11,637 nt of DNA, taken from positions 28,335-39,971 of the forward strand of contig DLYT01000003.1 in the NCBI GenBank assembly GCA_003447595.1. Direction: 5' to 3'. Shown one piece after another: positions 4,837 to 11,637 of the stretch. Each line of letters starts with the position of its first letter. Position 1 is the stretch's first letter. A program made the position numbers and the translations under genes. The DNA comes from Porphyromonadaceae bacterium. GTDB lineage: Bacteria > Bacteroidota > Bacteroidia > Bacteroidales > CAMTPD01. The notes beneath the pieces are model-generated. The model was not told the origin of the DNA and searched no databases. It was given only the letters and a program-made list of their open reading frames with translations.

Positions 4837-7344
4837 CTATTTATCTAGTAGCATAATATCTCCCGAAATATCTGATCCTTTGATACGAATCTTCAACTCA
4901 CAACTATTGTTTGCTTTCACTCCGTCGGGTAGCGAAACGGAATAAACCGCGAATGCCTGATTTAACCCGATGGTTTGAGGCTCTGTCGAAGAAAATGCTA
5001 CAACTCCATCTACTTCTATAGATATCGCAGAAATGGTTGCAGTACCAGCTCCATTCAATCGTCCTACTTGCACTCCTTTCAGAGATGCTAATTTACCGGC
5101 AGGTATTGTAAACACAAAAGACTCATCACTGTTCTGCTTCAACGACCATACTCCCACTCGCTGCACATTTACCTCTTGTAGTAATGAGGGTGTTATAAAC
5201 GACGCAAATGCGATCAATTTCTGTGCCGTCGCTACGACGTCTGCCGGTTTTTCAATCTCCGACAATCCTACCGACTGCTCTACCCAATTACGCTCCCATG
5301 TCGCAAAATCAAAACGTTGATTACTTTTACGTGATGCAAAATAATGCTGCCAACGTGGAAGGTAGTAATCGCGCACTAAACCAGACCACACACGAGCCGA
5401 ATAGTCATCGACCGGAGGCCCCCAGATCGTTACAATTCGCTTGGCATTACTTTCATATTTAGCCTTTAACTCTGGAGTTGCTCCTTGATTACGTGCAAAC
5501 TCAATCCAACGTTCAAGACTCAATGTAGGATGTGTACTCAACAATTGATCGATACCTTGTAACACATATTCAAAGTCTTTTTCATATTTGATTGCAGCTA
5601 CAGTATCTCTATTTAAGTAGCATTGATCAATAACCTTAACCAACAACTCGGCCTTCCCTCCTAAATAAAGAGCTGTAAACTCTGCTAAGTCGACATTGTA
5701 TAATGGCGAATTTTGCATTTGTGGTGCTGCTTTAGCAAAACTTTCTAGTCCGATAAAGAAGGTTGAATCGAGATTGATACTACCATTGGTTACACTACCG
5801 GGACGAAACTGCCAATTGTAACGAGGGTGATCTGTAAATGTTCCATATACCGACTTTTGAAGTTGAGACCAACACTCAGCTATCTCTTGAGGGTAACCAC
5901 CATAACGATTTTGCGAATAGTTTTCGAGCCACTTATTTAAATCTAGCTCTTTATCATTCCAACCGGCATCGGCATATAGCTCGTAAATGACCTCATTATT
6001 TTCAATCCCCTCAGGAGCTAATCCATGTGCTACCAATTGCCCTTTGTTTGGTGAACGCAAAGCTTCAAGGTGTCCATTAGCATAAAAGTCAAGAACTCCA
6101 GTCAACCCGGTTTTACCTCCCATATTAGGGATCACACTATATACCCACGGTTTATTATAGAATCCTTTATAAAACTCCCAATTCACTTCCGACTTCCAAA
6201 AATGCTTATTGTAATCAACCGCTAAGTCGAGTAGCAACATCTTATCATCGGGCACTTTCGATACCAATGCCTGAAGTGTTTCATAGTCCCAGATATGACG
6301 TTGGTATCCAAACATCCATCCTTGCATCACCCAGATTGCATCCGGATTACCTTTCTTTATACTTTGATATACCTTATCTCCATACGATGCCACTAAATCA
6401 TAGCGTTCTTTGGTTCCTTTGTCAGGAAATGGAATCTCCATTTCATTGAAGCTATCGACTAAATAGCGGCCATTCTTTCCAAACTCTTTCTCCCACTCTT
6501 TGATAAATGCTGTTCCGATTTCACTAAATAAAGGCTCTTGAGGGGAGATCATCCAGTTATGAAAAGCTCCTCCCCAATGAGTTTGAATCAATTCCAACTC
6601 AGGATGTACACGTTTGAAGGCCGGAGGCACAAACCCCGGAAATCCCGGACAAATAGGCTTCATGCCTAATTCTCGCATACGTGTCAATATTTTATGTTGC
6701 AGTTTGATTTGTGCTTCATGCCACTCATCCGATAGCGGCCCATCGATACCACTGATATTCCCCATTCGCATCCAAGGAAGGTGGGCTGGTCCGACAAAAT
6801 AATTATTGATTTCTTCTTTCGTTAAACCCATCTGCTCCCATACTCTTGCTATGATTGCCTCATAAGCAACCAAAGTCAAAGGCATATCAATCCCATGTAG
6901 AGCCATCCAGTCTATCTCTTGCTCCCAACGAGCCCAATCCCAGTAAGGCATTGTATAACCATAAGTTACTACGTTGAAATTATAATGACTTTCAAATGGA
7001 GAGACTATTGTTTTTGAAGAACTTGCTTGTAATGTTTCAGGGACATGCAGATTACTTCCCGACCAACTATAGATTCCGAGTCCGTTACTCTTTGCGTAAT
7101 CATAAAAACCCTTACATAAGGCTATAGGACTACTTCCTTCAATATTTAAGATTCCATTATCTACATTATACGTGAAGTAGGTTTGCTGTTTATTTTTCTT
7201 TAGCTTAAGTTTTACGGGTAAATTCGTTTGCTGTGTTGCTCGTTCTATAACTTGCAAAGCACTCGAGGTTGAGGGCTTTTGAGCAGAAAGTGTATTGGTA
7301 GCAATAAGAAGTAAAGCAACTACGAGTTGTTTTGTTTTTTTCAT
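4837..7344 (-). CDS. GH89 alpha-N-acetylglucosaminidase (NAGLU-like), secreted
   Basis: This 835-residue exported enzyme is expected to hydrolyse terminal alpha-linked GlcNAc, as in heparan-sulfate ends or alpha-1,4-capped mucin O-glycans. Residues 1-21 are a signal peptide (KK, then LVVALLLIATNTLSA, cleavage before Gln22) without a lipobox cysteine. An N-terminal domain (about 25-115) precedes the TIM-barrel, which opens at about 120 with YNFNVVTYGYTMPYWDWARW. Glu301 in DSFNEM should be the acid/base and Glu445 in GLAPEGIENNEV the nucleophile, matching human NAGLU Glu316 and Glu446 by recalled alignment. The helical C-terminal domain runs to about 705. A beta-rich extension of about 115-130 residues follows; the human protein, about 743 residues, lacks it. 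It lies 105 bases downstream of an AraC-family gene in the same direction. No SusC/SusD pair or other glycan gene is in the window. Confidence 0.95.
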   Translation of the reverse strand: MKKTKQLVVALLLIATNTLSAQKPSTSSALQVIERATQQTNLPVKLKLKKNKQQTYFTYNVDNGILNIEGSSPIALCKGFYDYAKSNGLGIYSWSGSNLHVPETLQASSSKTIVSPFESHYNFNVVTYGYTMPYWDWARWEQEIDWMALHGIDMPLTLVAYEAIIARVWEQMGLTKEEINNYFVGPAHLPWMRMGNISGIDGPLSDEWHEAQIKLQHKILTRMRELGMKPICPGFPGFVPPAFKRVHPELELIQTHWGGAFHNWMISPQEPLFSEIGTAFIKEWEKEFGKNGRYLVDSFNEMEIPFPDKGTKERYDLVASYGDKVYQSIKKGNPDAIWVMQGWMFGYQRHIWDYETLQALVSKVPDDKMLLLDLAVDYNKHFWKSEVNWEFYKGFYNKPWVYSVIPNMGGKTGLTGVLDFYANGHLEALRSPNKGQLVAHGLAPEGIENNEVIYELYADAGWNDKELDLNKWLENYSQNRYGGYPQEIAECWSQLQKSVYGTFTDHPRYNWQFRPGSVTNGSINLDSTFFIGLESFAKAAPQMQNSPLYNVDLAEFTALYLGGKAELLVKVIDQCYLNRDTVAAIKYEKDFEYVLQGIDQLLSTHPTLSLERWIEFARNQGATPELKAKYESNAKRIVTIWGPPVDDYSARVWSGLVRDYYLPRWQHYFASRKSNQRFDFATWERNWVEQSVGLSEIEKPADVVATAQKLIAFASFITPSLLQEVNVQRVGVWSLKQNSDESFVFTIPAGKLASLKGVQVGRLNGAGTATISAISIEVDGVVAFSSTEPQTIGLNQAFAVYSVSLPDGVKANNSCELKIRIKGSDISGDIMLLDK

Positions 7345-7357
7345 GTTATATTCAGTA

Positions 7358-7431
7358 TATATTTGTCAGGTACGGTTAGCATTGCAAATCAACAATTCGG
7401 ACTTGCACTAGATCAATTATAGACAAATATA
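7358..7431 (-). promoter_or_regulatory. Upstream region of the GH89 gene: -7 element and 10-bp inverted repeat
   Basis: On the minus strand TATATTTG at 7431-7424 matches the -7 consensus and would start transcription near 7417. The -33 position, inside the end of araC, has only a poor CTG. TATATTTGTC (7358-7367) and GACAAATATA (7422-7431) form a perfect 10-bp inverted repeat with 54 bases between the arms. The right arm overlaps the -7 element. A missing -33 element suggests activator dependence, perhaps on the adjacent AraC protein; this is inferred. Confidence 0.42.
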
Positions 7432-7449
7432 CATAAATACAATAAAAGA

Positions 7450-8313
7450 CTACAGTTTATCAACCTCTTCTTGCAACTGTTTTCGATAATCTGAAGGAGT
7501 AGTTCCGAATTGAGTCTTGCAAAAACGACTAAAGTGGGCAGGTGATGAAAATCCAAACTCATCAATAATTGTGGCAAAATCAATTGTCTCAAATGAGAGT
7601 TTGTATTTAATATGCTTTGCCTTTTGTTTTTGCATCCATTGATAGGCCGATTCATCAAACTCTTCATTAAACTTACGTTTAAATCTAGATACGCTATAAC
7701 CGGTCTTTTGAGCTAATTCTTCTACCGTGCGAGCATCTCTATAATTGCTAAGCACGAGCGAGCGAAAATCAATGGATAAACCAAGAATTGGATAAAAGAA
7801 TTCTGCAAGTTCTTCTTTTGTGTAGTATGCTCGATACAGTATCATTACCTCATCGGCTTTCAACTCGTGGTAATATTTACAATTAAGTCCATCTGCCAAA
7901 CAGTGAGACAATAATTCTAAGAATTTTCTAACTGGCTTCTTAATTGTTTGAGCTCGAAATTTATAAGTTATATTCTGAGTATGTGAAGCAAGATTCTGCA
8001 ATGAATACTTAGTGCATAAATGAGTAATCTCGGTAAACTTAAAAACTACAACTTTCGTATTGTCAAAAGCTGTCCCATAAACATGACAAGATTTTGGCAG
8101 AATAATCATTTGATGCGCTTTAACTCTGCGCTTTGAAAACTCATTGTAAGCAATTTCCAATTCGCCCTTTATCACAAAAAGAATTACGTTTGAAGATGTA
8201 CGCTCTATCTCCAAACTTGTTTCTTGTTCAAATTCTCGCAATAAAAACCCATGCTCCTTATCTGATACATAATGTGAACAAGAAGCATGTTCATCTATAT
8301 AAAATAAACCCAT
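7450..8313 (-). CDS. AraC-family transcriptional regulator with cupin-like N-terminus
   Basis: This 287-residue cytoplasmic regulator has an N-terminal half (about 35-110) that reads as a cupin-like sensing domain, with SSNVILFVIKGELEIAYN followed by HQMIILPKSCHVYG. The C-terminal 95 residues carry the two AraC helix-turn-helix units: RTVEELAQKTGYSVSRFKRK (195-214) and the family signature around FGFSSPAHFSRFCKTQFG (253-270) with TTPSDYRK. The protein ends soon after the DNA-binding domain, as usual. It lies directly upstream of and co-oriented with the GH89 gene (105 bases apart) and divergent from the efflux operon, so either could be its target; GH89 is the more natural one. No terminator is seen between araC and the GH89 gene, so read-through is possible. 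The ligand is unknown. Confidence 0.93.
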   Translation of the reverse strand: MGLFYIDEHASCSHYVSDKEHGFLLREFEQETSLEIERTSSNVILFVIKGELEIAYNEFSKRRVKAHQMIILPKSCHVYGTAFDNTKVVVFKFTEITHLCTKYSLQNLASHTQNITYKFRAQTIKKPVRKFLELLSHCLADGLNCKYYHELKADEVMILYRAYYTKEELAEFFYPILGLSIDFRSLVLSNYRDARTVEELAQKTGYSVSRFKRKFNEEFDESAYQWMQKQKAKHIKYKLSFETIDFATIIDEFGFSSPAHFSRFCKTQFGTTPSDYRKQLQEEVDKL

Positions 8314-8374
8314 TACATTTTACAATTACATTATATACTAAATCAAGATGATTCTTTAATAGGTGAGACTAAAA

Positions 8375-8388
8375 GTGAGCCGGCTCAC
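8375..8388. promoter_or_regulatory. 14-bp perfect palindrome GTGAGCCGGCTCAC in the araC leader
   Basis: This perfect GC-rich palindrome sits in AT-rich DNA 61 bases upstream of the araC start codon. A further GTGAG at 8363-8367 repeats its half-site in direct orientation. If the -7 element at 8410-8403 is used, the palindrome lies just downstream of the araC transcription start, a normal repressor-operator position. Read on the minus strand it is followed by TTTT, so an RNA hairpin or attenuator is an alternative. Confidence 0.5.
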
Positions 8389-8389
8389 A

Positions 8390-8425
8390 AATAGCTATTA
8401 TACAAATATACAAATAGCAAATTAT
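8390..8425 (-). promoter_or_regulatory. araC promoter region: -7 element among CAAATA repeats
   Basis: TATATTTG on the minus strand (8410-8403) matches the -7 consensus; no good -33 partner is seen. CAAATA occurs at 8388, 8403 and 8411, with a variant at 8418, and AATAGCTATT (8390-8399) is palindromic. The 11-mer ACAAATATACA at 8402-8412 recurs exactly at 7423-7433 upstream of the GH89 gene. Confidence 0.42.
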
Positions 8426-8528
8426 AGAATAAAGAATATTAGTAGTTTATAATATACTCAGCTCAATACACTACAAAAGAAACAAGGTTTAACGCTCTAT
8501 CTAATAAAGTAGTGAATATATTCTCTTT

Positions 8529-8567
8529 TCTAATGACATTCTAATATCGCTCTAATTATTTTCTAAC
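8529..8567 (+). promoter_or_regulatory. Four TCTAAT/C direct repeats at 11-bp spacing, activator site of the efflux operon
   Basis: TCTAAT occurs at 8529, 8540 and 8551, and TCTAAC at 8562, each exactly 11 bases apart. Three of the four are preceded by T and one by C. The last copy ends 22 bases before the -7 element at 8590, so it covers the place where the -33 element should be; no TTG or TTTG is present there. Head-to-tail sites with an 11-bp pitch upstream of a promoter lacking its distal element are typical of OmpR/PhoB-class response regulators. That class is inferred, and no such regulator is in the window. Confidence 0.65.
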
Positions 8568-8589
8568 AGGCAGCCTTACCACTCCACGA

Positions 8590-8597
8590 TACCTTTG
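8590..8597 (+). promoter_or_regulatory. -7 element of the efflux operon promoter
   Basis: TACCTTTG matches TAnnTTTG exactly and is identical to the tRNA operon -7 element. Transcription should start near 8604, about 33 bases before the adaptor ATG. Confidence 0.62.
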
Positions 8598-8636
8598 TGA
8601 CTTGAAATAAATCAAACGCTAAAGATATTTATCGAC

Positions 8637-9743
8637 ATGATTAAAGGTATACAATTTTGGTTTCAGCTTTATGCTGTCTTACTGCTTACATCATGCAGTA
8701 AACCCTCTTCAGAAAAAGAGTCAATTCCTTTTGAACTAAAAGGCGATACGATTAGAATTATTGATCAACAGTTTATCGAGCAAAGCTTGAAATTAGGAAA
8801 ACCAGATATACGCCTATACAGCAAAGAAGTTATCTCTTCGGGAAGTGTTCAACCAATCCCTACAGAGTTTGCATATATAGCTCCTCCTTTCGGCGGTAGA
8901 GTTACCAAATCATATATATCACTTGGAGAGTCTGTCCAAAAGGGAATGCCTCTTTTTGAAATCATTTCCCCTGAATTTACCGCTGCTCAAAAAAGTTATT
9001 TTCAAGCTCTGACAGCTCGTGACCTTGCGGCTAAAGAGTTAAAACGCAAAAAAGATCTTTTCGAAAATGGTGTTGGAGCTCAACGAGAACTAGATGAAGC
9101 TGTAGGGATACTACAGATTACAGAAAAAGAATTTGAAAATGCTCGTGCAGCACTCATGATTTACCACGTTAATCCGGAAGAAACAATACTAGGACAACCT
9201 CTTATTGTTCGTGCTCCGATCGGTGGGGAAATCATCGAAAATAATATCGTAACCGGACAATACCTAAAAAATGAAACTGAAGCTCTTGCTGTTGTAGCTA
9301 ACTTAAAAAACGTATGGATCACTGCGCAAGTTAAAGAAAAGGATATTCGCTTTATACATGAAGGCGACGATATTATGATTAAAATATCGGCCCTTCCCAA
9401 CTATGAAATCAAAGGTCGGGTATACCAAATCGATAAAAGTATGGATGAGTCTACACGGTCTATTCGTGTTCTTTCTATCTGCGAAAATAAAGACAAAGCC
9501 TTACTCATTGGCATGTATGCAACCGTGTGCTTTATAGACAAACCAACTCCGCAAATTCATATCCCTGCAACATCCTTATTACAAGGCGAAAAGAATAGCT
9601 ATGTACTTGTGCAAAAAGGACATCAAATGTTTGTAAAAACACCTGTAGAAGTTGAATTGATAAAAGACGATTTCGCAATCATCAAACAAGGGCTGAAAGC
9701 CTCTGACACAATTATAAAAGAGGGCGGATATTATTTAAAATGA
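8637..9743 (+). CDS. RND efflux membrane-fusion lipoprotein (CzcB/HlyD type)
   Basis: This 368-residue periplasmic adaptor links an RND pump to an outer-membrane channel. Residues 1-20 are a lipoprotein signal (LLLTSC, lipid on Cys20). The first half of the barrel-sandwich (lipoyl) domain is at about 75-113 (IAPPFGGRVTKSYISLGESV), and a long alpha-helical hairpin rich in Ala, Lys and Glu runs from about 115 to 175. The second lipoyl half is at about 189-235 (IVRAPIGGEIIENNIVTG), followed by the beta-barrel and membrane-proximal parts. No His-rich metal-sensing stretch is present. It is the first gene of an operon: its TGA is six bases before the pump ATG. The start is the only ATG preceding the lipoprotein signal. 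Metal substrate is inferred from the neighbouring pump, not from this protein. Confidence 0.92.
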   Translation: MIKGIQFWFQLYAVLLLTSCSKPSSEKESIPFELKGDTIRIIDQQFIEQSLKLGKPDIRLYSKEVISSGSVQPIPTEFAYIAPPFGGRVTKSYISLGESVQKGMPLFEIISPEFTAAQKSYFQALTARDLAAKELKRKKDLFENGVGAQRELDEAVGILQITEKEFENARAALMIYHVNPEETILGQPLIVRAPIGGEIIENNIVTGQYLKNETEALAVVANLKNVWITAQVKEKDIRFIHEGDDIMIKISALPNYEIKGRVYQIDKSMDESTRSIRVLSICENKDKALLIGMYATVCFIDKPTPQIHIPATSLLQGEKNSYVLVQKGHQMFVKTPVEVELIKDDFAIIKQGLKASDTIIKEGGYYLK

Positions 9744-9749
9744 TAAGAC

Positions 9750-11637
9750 ATGAAAAAGAATTTTGCACTTACAATTATACAAAAGAGATGGGTTATCTTA
9801 TGCTTATTTATAATGCTCTGTCTTTTTGGATACTACTCCTTCAAACAACTATCTATTGAAGCTTATCCGGACATTGCCGATGTTACCTCTCAGGTGGTAA
9901 CTCAGGTACCTGGATTGGCAGCCGAAGAGGTAGAACAACAAATAACGATTCCTCTCGAGAGAGCACTCAATGGTATACCCGGATTACATGTGATGCGTAG
10001 TAAAAGCACGTTTGGTCTATCTATGATCACACTTGTTTTTCAAGATGGCATAGAAGATTATTGGAGCAGACAACGTGTACAAGAACGTCTCAATGAAGTA
10101 GATCTACCTTATGGTGCCGTTCCCGGACTTGACCCACTAACGTCTCCTGTTGGTGAAATATATCGCTACTTGATCGAAAGCAACAACCATTCTCTTCAGG
10201 AAATAACAGATTTACAAAACTGGGTGATTATCCCGCGAATCAAAGAAATCAGTGGCGTTGCGGACGTAACTAATTTTGGAGGAATCACCAAGCAGTTTCA
10301 AATTGAGATTGATCCACTAAAGCTTGAACAATACAACTTGTCGCTTGCTCAAATAACTGATGCTGTAAACAACAACAATGCAAACGTTGGAGGGAGTGTT
10401 ATTAATCGAGGAGATCTGGGATATGTGGTTCGAGGAATCGGTCTCATTGAAAACATCGAAGACTTAGGTCATATTGTTGTCTCTTCTCACAATGGAGTAC
10501 CTATCTATCTTAGCGATATCGGATTAGTACGCTATGGTAATTTGGAGCGAAAAGGCACTTTCGGTTATAGCGACCGAGCCCGCAACTATTCGGAAAGTAT
10601 AGAGGGTATTGTTCTTTTGCTGAAACACGAAAATCCATCTAGGGTTTTGGCTGAAATAAATGAAGCTGTCGATGAGTTAAACAACAAGCTTCTTCCTGAA
10701 GGTGTAAATATTCATGCATTTTTAGATCGAAGCACGTTAGTGGACACAACGCTGAATACAGTTTCTAAAACTCTTCTTGAAGGGATGGCCTTGGTGATTA
10801 TTGTATTAATCATTTTCCTCGGGAATTGGCGTGGAGCTTTGCTTGTCTCGATTACGATTCCAACTTCACTATTGATTGCATTCATATTAATGCGCTTCAC
10901 AAACATACCAGCCAATTTACTTTCTTTAGGAGCTATAGACTTTGGTATTATTGTAGATGGGGCAATCGTTATGCTTGAAACAATTTTGAAAAAAAGAGAA
11001 GATCATCCAACAGAATACTTACAAGAGCAAAGTATCGCAAAACGGGTAAAAGAGGTTGGAAAGCCTATTATCTTTTCTACCATTGTGATCATCATAGCTT
11101 ACTTGCCCTTATTCGCTTTCGAACGCGTAGAGAGAAAACTGTTCACACCAATGGCATTTACCATGAGCTATGCAATGTTTGGAGCGCTATTGGTTGCATT
11201 ATTACTAATTCCGGGATTGGCCTTTGCCATTTATCGAAAGCCTAAAAAACTATATCAAAACAAATGGCTAGATATCTTGAAAGAGAAGTATACCAATACG
11301 ATTGATTTCATTCTATCGAAACCTCTGAGTATTCTTATACCATCATTGCTTATACTTGTTGCTGGCATTGGTCTTAGCTTCCTTGTTGGGAAAGACTTTT
11401 TACCAACTCTCGACGAAGGTTCAATCTGGCTACAGGTAAATCTTCCTCCTGGCATATCTGTAGAAAAATCCAGAGAACTTTCAGATACCCTTCGTGCTCG
11501 CACAATGAAATACGATGAAGTGACATACATTGCTGTGCAAGCAGGACGCAACGACGATGGAACAGATCCTTTTACACCTTCTCATTATGAAGTTTCTATT
11601 GGGATCAAACCATATAATGAGTGGCCGAAGGGAAAGA
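9750..11637 (+). CDS. CzcA-type heavy-metal RND efflux pump, 5' part, cut by window edge
   Basis: The frame stays open for 629 codons to the window end, about 60% of the usual 1030-1040. This is the inner-membrane proton-driven pump of a tripartite exporter. TM1 is at about 14-33, followed by the family block EAYPDIADVTSQVVTQVPG. After the first periplasmic loop come TM2-TM4 with DFGIIVDGAIVMLE (397-410), the proton-relay motif. Its DFG and DG form resembles the CzcA (Zn/Co/Cd) side rather than the DVG-VDA form of CusA-type copper pumps. The motif ends Glu-Thr instead of the common Glu-Asn. FLPTLDEGSIW (about 550-560) opens the second periplasmic loop. It is translated six bases after the adaptor stop and presumably controlled by the upstream 11-bp repeats. 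The outer-membrane channel gene is not in the window. Metal specificity is tentative. Confidence 0.93.
   Translation, partial: MKKNFALTIIQKRWVILCLFIMLCLFGYYSFKQLSIEAYPDIADVTSQVVTQVPGLAAEEVEQQITIPLERALNGIPGLHVMRSKSTFGLSMITLVFQDGIEDYWSRQRVQERLNEVDLPYGAVPGLDPLTSPVGEIYRYLIESNNHSLQEITDLQNWVIIPRIKEISGVADVTNFGGITKQFQIEIDPLKLEQYNLSLAQITDAVNNNNANVGGSVINRGDLGYVVRGIGLIENIEDLGHIVVSSHNGVPIYLSDIGLVRYGNLERKGTFGYSDRARNYSESIEGIVLLLKHENPSRVLAEINEAVDELNNKLLPEGVNIHAFLDRSTLVDTTLNTVSKTLLEGMALVIIVLIIFLGNWRGALLVSITIPTSLLIAFILMRFTNIPANLLSLGAIDFGIIVDGAIVMLETILKKREDHPTEYLQEQSIAKRVKEVGKPIIFSTIVIIIAYLPLFAFERVERKLFTPMAFTMSYAMFGALLVALLLIPGLAFAIYRKPKKLYQNKWLDILKEKYTNTIDFILSKPLSILIPSLLILVAGIGLSFLVGKDFLPTLDEGSIWLQVNLPPGISVEKSRELSDTLRARTMKYDEVTYIAVQAGRNDDGTDPFTPSHYEVSIGIKPYNEWPKGK

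Noticed and set aside
7335..7365. Plus-strand promoter from TATATTTG at 7358-7365 giving araC antisense RNA
   Set aside because: The nearest TTTG (7331-7334) is 23 bases away, outside the normal 19-21 spacing; the octamer is better read as one arm of the inverted repeat.
3030..8574. Shared 10-mer AACAGGCAGC at 3030-3039 and 8565-8574
   Set aside because: It sits at different distances from the two promoters and the flanking bases do not match, so a common site is not supported.

Overview
The window looks like chromosomal DNA from a member of the Bacteroidota, most likely Bacteroidales. It is AT-rich. Several start regions carry the Bacteroidota promoter form (TTG or TTTG, 19-20 bases, then TAnnTTTG), and Shine-Dalgarno sequences are scarce. 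The families present (an Uup-like ABC-F protein, NhaD, a GH89 alpha-N-acetylglucosaminidase, cupin-AraC and PAS-LuxR regulators, a CzcA-type RND pump with a lipoprotein adaptor) fit that phylum. I cannot name a genus.

Layout. Bases 1-338 hold the N-terminus of an ABC-F ATPase on the minus strand, cut by the window edge. Divergent from it is nhaD (615-2036), with its own promoter and a strong terminator. Next is a two-gene tRNA-Phe operon (2181-2349) with a clear promoter and terminator. Bases 2390-3230 are non-coding. They contain an array of five 23-bp tandem units with a palindromic core (2459-2573), then about 430 bp with nothing recognisable, then a promoter and a repeat-containing leader. 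These precede two tandem PAS-like/LuxR-type regulators (3231-4004 and 4023-4769). A two-sided hairpin terminator at 4776-4811 separates them from a convergent pair on the minus strand: a secreted GH89 enzyme (4837-7344) and, upstream of it in the same direction, an AraC-family regulator (7450-8313). A 323-bp divergent intergenic region separates araC from a plus-strand metal-efflux operon: lipoprotein membrane-fusion protein (8637-9743) and a CzcA-type RND pump (9750 to the window end, partial).

Functional picture. The AraC protein is the natural candidate regulator for the adjacent GH89 gene, which would remove alpha-linked GlcNAc from host mucin-type or heparan-type glycans in the periplasm or outside the cell. 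The efflux operon has four TCTAAT/C hexamers at exact 11-bp spacing. They sit where the -33 element should be, ahead of a good -7 element. That is the pattern expected of a promoter switched on by an OmpR/PhoB-type response regulator, which is not encoded in this window. The two PAS-LuxR proteins form a small regulatory unit of unknown target.

No complete new system can be demonstrated. The observations most worth following are the 11-bp repeat promoter, the 23-bp tandem palindrome array and the tandem PAS-LuxR pair with its structured leader.
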